The notes under the pieces: generated by a model
Databases searched by the model: none
What the model was told of the DNA's origin: nothing
What the model saw: the letters and a program-made list of their open reading frames with translations, nothing else
Translations under genes and position numbers: made by a program
Part shown: positions 5,621-7,821 of the stretch, in pieces
Position numbering within the stretch: the stretch's first letter is position 1
How the letters are laid out: each line of letters opens with the position of its first letter
Assembly: GCA_013139935.1 (NCBI GenBank)
Contig: WSZX01000476.1
Span: 1-7,821, forward strand
Origin: Ardenticatenales bacterium
Lineage (GTDB): Bacteria; Chloroflexota; Anaerolineae; Promineifilales; UBA4811
Direction of reading: 5' to 3'
DNA: 7,821 nucleotides

Positions 5621-6874
5621 AAGCATCGCCTCCAGCTCCCCAAAGCTGGTAAAGGGAGTGATTGTCTGCAGGAATTCCCTCAGGGTAGCGCTTCGCGCCC
5701 GCAGTTCGACCACGGCCGGGCCGACCGGATCGGCTCCCGCCTCTCCCGGCTTGTCGGCGTACGCGCCGTGAAACGCGAAATAGGCCTGGTTGAGCTTGCG
5801 AAGATGGTGGTATCCATTGTCCCAAAAGATCCGCCGACGGGCCTCCATGTACGCTTCGGCTTCCTCGATCTGCCCCAGAGCCAGCAGCCCGTCCACTTGG
5901 AGCCTGGTGATACGCATTTCGGCACGAAAGTCGAACTCATTGGGGTCCGGTTCGGAATCTGATGCGTCCGTAGACAGAGGTTGAGGAACCAGCTCGGGGT
6001 AGTAACGCTGGATCACCTGGTCCGCTATCTCTTTACCCACGATGTTGGCGACGGTTTCATTCATGGTGCGAAGCTGGGCGTCAGAGTCATAGAGGATGCC
6101 GAGGGGACGGAGTGTGAGATAGTGGTGGGTCCATTCGTGGGCGCCGGTTGACGCCACCCAAGGCAACGAGTTGGACTCTGGCATCATGGCTGGGTAGAGT
6201 GCCAGTCCGCCGATATCGGTGACCAGCGAGGAGACGTCCAGTTCCTGATCTATGGCCTCCTCGATCGCCACCCGGTCCATAGTTCCCAGCCCGGGTTCCA
6301 GAGCAAAGAAATGAATAGCCTCAATCCGGTCGCGGGGGGAGACGACCAGCATGGTGGGTAGAGGCGTGAAGTGGAGGCTGACAGGGGGAAAGATGCGGCC
6401 GGCCGTCGTGATGCCTTCGTGGGCCAGCACGGACGCGATCTGCTCCTCCAGAATCCCCTCTGCCAGCGGTTGGACTCTTGCCAGTTCCTTGCGCGCACGT
6501 TTCATCTGGAACTGGAGGCCCCCAACAGCTATCCGCGGGTTGCTGACTGCCGGATCGGCGTAGGTAGTGGCGATTTGGTCCTCCAAGGACCGAACCAAGT
6601 GTAACTGGTCCATGAAGTGCAGTGTGATCTGCTTCTGGTCCTCTGGGCTCAGGCTGGTGTGGGGAGGCGCTAGTCCGTAGAGCGCCTTGCTTGCTAGGGC
6701 TGTCAGTTCCCATCCGACAAAGTCGAAACGGCGATTGTGGATGATGGTGCTGTACTGGTAGTCCGTGGCAGTACGGTCGGGCCACTCCCGGGTGAGAACC
6801 AGCAGCAGGGCAAGGCAGATCGCGGCGAATAGAACGCGCCGGAAGTATCGTGGCCAGCGCGAGGTCGGCTTCAT
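5612..6874 (-). CDS. Membrane-anchored HEXXH metallopeptidase, uncharacterised family
   Basis: A 420-residue protein. The N-terminus is basic (MKPTSRWPRYFRR), followed by a hydrophobic segment at about residues 14-28 that acts as a signal anchor or uncleaved signal peptide and puts the rest outside the membrane. The zinc motif HEWTH is at 246-250 (His246, Glu247, His250). About 23 residues later NETVAN supplies Glu273 as a likely third zinc ligand, the gluzincin arrangement. Near the C-terminus (about 361-411) LNQAYFAFHGAYADK and LREFLQTITPFTSF recall the end of the Aminopep (PF10023-like) peptidases, but the match is distant and from memory. An earlier in-frame GTG at 6997 would place 41 unlikely residues ahead of the anchor and would start inside a hairpin, so the ATG at 6874 is preferred. 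There is no Shine-Dalgarno; the promoter position predicts a leaderless mRNA. The gene is convergent with the aldolase-Fae operon and shows no evident functional link to it. Confidence 0.8.
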   Translation of the reverse strand: MKPTSRWPRYFRRVLFAAICLALLLVLTREWPDRTATDYQYSTIIHNRRFDFVGWELTALASKALYGLAPPHTSLSPEDQKQITLHFMDQLHLVRSLEDQIATTYADPAVSNPRIAVGGLQFQMKRARKELARVQPLAEGILEEQIASVLAHEGITTAGRIFPPVSLHFTPLPTMLVVSPRDRIEAIHFFALEPGLGTMDRVAIEEAIDQELDVSSLVTDIGGLALYPAMMPESNSLPWVASTGAHEWTHHYLTLRPLGILYDSDAQLRTMNETVANIVGKEIADQVIQRYYPELVPQPLSTDASDSEPDPNEFDFRAEMRITRLQVDGLLALGQIEEAEAYMEARRRIFWDNGYHHLRKLNQAYFAFHGAYADKPGEAGADPVGPAVVELRARSATLREFLQTITPFTSFGELEAMLED

Positions 6875-6881
6875 GCGAGTG

Positions 6882-6910
6882 ATAGTACCCGTGCCAACCT
6901 GCTTTGTCAA
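6882..6910 (-). promoter_or_regulatory. Near-consensus sigma70 promoter giving a leaderless mRNA
   Basis: On the - strand a perfect TTGACA (complement of 6905-6910) and TACTAT (complement of 6882-6887) are separated by exactly 17 bases. Seven bases lie between the -10 box and the ATG at 6874, so transcription should begin at or within a base of the start codon. The absence of any Shine-Dalgarno in front of this ATG agrees with that. Confidence 0.7.
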
Positions 6911-6975
6911 CGGGTTCTCCTGGGGGTGGCGACAACAGATTGGAGGCCGGTCCCGCTGAAAAAGGGAGAATGGTA

Positions 6976-7012
6976 GGGGGGAATTGGGGCACAACACGCC
7001 CCAATTCCCCCT
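6976..7012. repeat. Palindromic repeat related to the 5578-5620 hairpin
   Basis: Positions 6976-6990 pair with 6998-7012 around a seven-base loop (6991-6997): 14 perfect pairs plus one terminal G-T wobble. The core GGGGAATTGGG and its complement are the same as in the hairpin at 5578-5620, while the loop differs in length and sequence. It lies upstream of two diverging promoters, where a terminator would not be expected. A dispersed intergenic palindrome (REP- or MITE-like) is therefore a better explanation than a terminator. Confidence 0.55.
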
Positions 7013-7124
7013 GCTTCTCCCTCCCCACCGCGGCGGCCCTCATCTCCATCCATGTGGCGCTCCGCATGACCTGACAGGGCGTTTTTCCACACCCTCACGC
7101 TCTCTCCGTTCGGCCGCGGGCCGG

Positions 7125-7152
7125 TTGGCATCAGAGAGGCGTTGGGTATAAT
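7125..7152 (+). promoter_or_regulatory. Sigma70-type promoter for the epimerase gene
   Basis: TTGGCA (7125-7130) and a perfect TATAAT (7147-7152) are separated by 16 bases. The predicted start near 7159 leaves a leader of about 35 bases that contains the ribosome binding site at 7184-7190. Confidence 0.65.
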
Positions 7153-7193
7153 CGAGGGTACCGGCAATCCTGGTCTGCAATGAGGGAGGATGT

Positions 7194-7821
7194 ATGCGTC
7201 TATTGGTCACTGGTGGAGCCGGATTCATTGGGCGGGCCCTGGCAAACCGGCTGGCACGTGAAGGGCATGAGGTCTGGGTGATTGATGACCTCAGTGTTGG
7301 AGATGAGACGACGCTAGACGCGGCTGTGCTCTTTACTCGTGGTGATGTGAGCGATGTGCCCAAATTGTGGACACTGCTCCAGGGAGTAGACTGTGTGTTT
7401 CACCTGGCTGCGCGCGTCTCCGTTCCGCAATCGGCTCTCTATCCCCGCGAGTACAGTGCGGTGAATGTGGGAGGGACGGTGAGTGTGATGGAGGCGATGC
7501 GCGATGCGGGTGTGGGACGGGTCGTGTTGGCATCCTCGGGGGCAGTGTATGGCGAACAGCCAGTTCAGCCTGTGCACGAGGCTCTTTTGCCACGCCCGGA
7601 TTCGCCCTATGCGGTCAGCAAGTTGGCGGCCGAGCATTATGTCCACACCATCGGTGCGTTGTGGGGGATTGAGACTGTCTGCCTGCGGATCTTTAATGCA
7701 TACGGCCCTGGGCAGCAGTTGCCCGCGTCTCACTGGCCGGTTTTGCCGCGCTTTCTGAGCCAGACTCTGGGCGGAGGCTCGGTGGTGATCTATGGGGATG
7801 GGAAGCAGACGCGGGATTACG
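7194..7821 (+). CDS. NAD-dependent epimerase/dehydratase, extended SDR family (partial at 3' end)
   Basis: The first 209 residues are visible before the window ends. The protein begins MRLLVTGGAGFIG, the Rossmann NAD-binding motif GxxGxxG at residues 7-13, followed by VIDDLS with the acidic cofactor-binding residues at 31-32. FHLAA is at 69-73. The catalytic set is Ser114/Ser115 in ASSGAVYG and YxxxK with Tyr139 and Lys143 in SPYAVSKLAAE. RIFNAYGPGQ is at 165-174 and GDGKQTRDY at 201-209. This is the pattern of UDP-glucose 4-epimerase and dTDP-glucose 4,6-dehydratase relatives that modify nucleotide sugars for cell-surface glycans. The exact substrate cannot be assigned, because the substrate-binding C-terminal part is cut off. 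The ATG is supported by GGAGG at 7185-7189, four bases upstream, and by the promoter at 7125-7152. Confidence 0.92.
   Translation, partial: MRLLVTGGAGFIGRALANRLAREGHEVWVIDDLSVGDETTLDAAVLFTRGDVSDVPKLWTLLQGVDCVFHLAARVSVPQSALYPREYSAVNVGGTVSVMEAMRDAGVGRVVLASSGAVYGEQPVQPVHEALLPRPDSPYAVSKLAAEHYVHTIGALWGIETVCLRIFNAYGPGQQLPASHWPVLPRFLSQTLGGGSVVIYGDGKQTRDY

Larger units (their letters stand above)
6875..7193. other. Divergent intergenic region
   Basis: About 320 bases between the divergent metallopeptidase and epimerase genes. They hold the metallopeptidase promoter (6882-6910), a palindromic repeat (6976-7012) and the epimerase promoter and ribosome binding site (7125-7189). The stretch 7013-7124 is pyrimidine-rich in places and shows nothing recognisable. 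Open frames crossing it on the - strand (for example up to 7067) are out-of-frame overlaps of the peptidase gene with no ribosome binding site. Confidence 0.6.

Noticed and set aside
6875..6997. N-terminal extension of the metallopeptidase from a GTG at 6997
   Set aside because: It would begin inside a hairpin and run through the -35 and -10 boxes, and it would bury the membrane anchor behind 41 unlikely residues.
6321..7067. A long 248-codon open frame on the - strand
   Set aside because: It overlaps the metallopeptidase gene in another frame, has no domain, and is rich in Pro, Arg, His and Gly, as expected of a shadow frame.
1..7821. CRISPR arrays, tRNA or rRNA genes, insertion sequences
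   Set aside because: Nothing resembling regular repeat-spacer units, cloverleaf motifs or transposase genes was seen on either strand.

Overview
The window is a bacterial chromosomal segment, GC-rich by eye. It has Shine-Dalgarno sites, sigma70-type promoters and no mobile-element genes. Its gene content (an HdrB-type subunit, C1-related domains, a lone CBS-ACT protein, an uncharacterised membrane metallopeptidase and a sugar-nucleotide epimerase) would fit an anaerobic Chloroflexota-like bacterium. That placement is a guess from gene style, not shown by any marker in the window.

Layout. Positions 1-472 are the C-terminal part of a heterodisulfide-reductase subunit B (HdrB)-like protein. A roughly 490-base stretch without a convincing gene follows; it holds a 20-bp near-palindrome and a plausible promoter for the next gene. 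Four genes then run on the + strand: a YfcE-like metallophosphoesterase (965-1744), a two-CBS plus ACT regulatory protein (1825-2499), and two adjacent paralogues (2585-4060 and 4074-5567). Each paralogue is a fusion of a class I pyruvate aldolase of the DapA/NanA family to a formaldehyde-activating-enzyme (Fae)-like domain. A long hairpin (5578-5620) closes this block and overlaps the end of a convergent gene on the - strand (5612-6874), which encodes a membrane-anchored HEXXH metallopeptidase. That gene has a near-consensus promoter placed so that its mRNA would be leaderless. A second hairpin with the same core sequence lies in the divergent intergenic region (6976-7012). After it come a good promoter and the start of an NAD-dependent epimerase (7194 to the window edge).

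The most notable content is the tandem pair of aldolase-Fae fusions. Both keep the Schiff-base lysine, the catalytic tyrosine and the GTTGE motif of the aldolase family, but lack the arginine that defines true dihydrodipicolinate synthase. Their Fae domains have lost different active-site residues. The first keeps the GPxQ glutamine but has Gln in place of the catalytic His. The second keeps the His and the C-terminal half of the fold but has lost the GPxQ motif. Both have Thr in place of the conserved Lys. This complementary pattern suggests that the two proteins work as a heteromer. One reading is a pyruvate aldolase that forms or cleaves a product involving formaldehyde, or another small aldehyde, coupled to a pterin- or folate-binding Fae-like module. 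That function is inference; the fusion and the residue pattern are read directly from the sequence. The neighbouring CBS-ACT protein may be their allosteric regulator, and the HdrB-like gene hints at a C1 or electron-bifurcation context.
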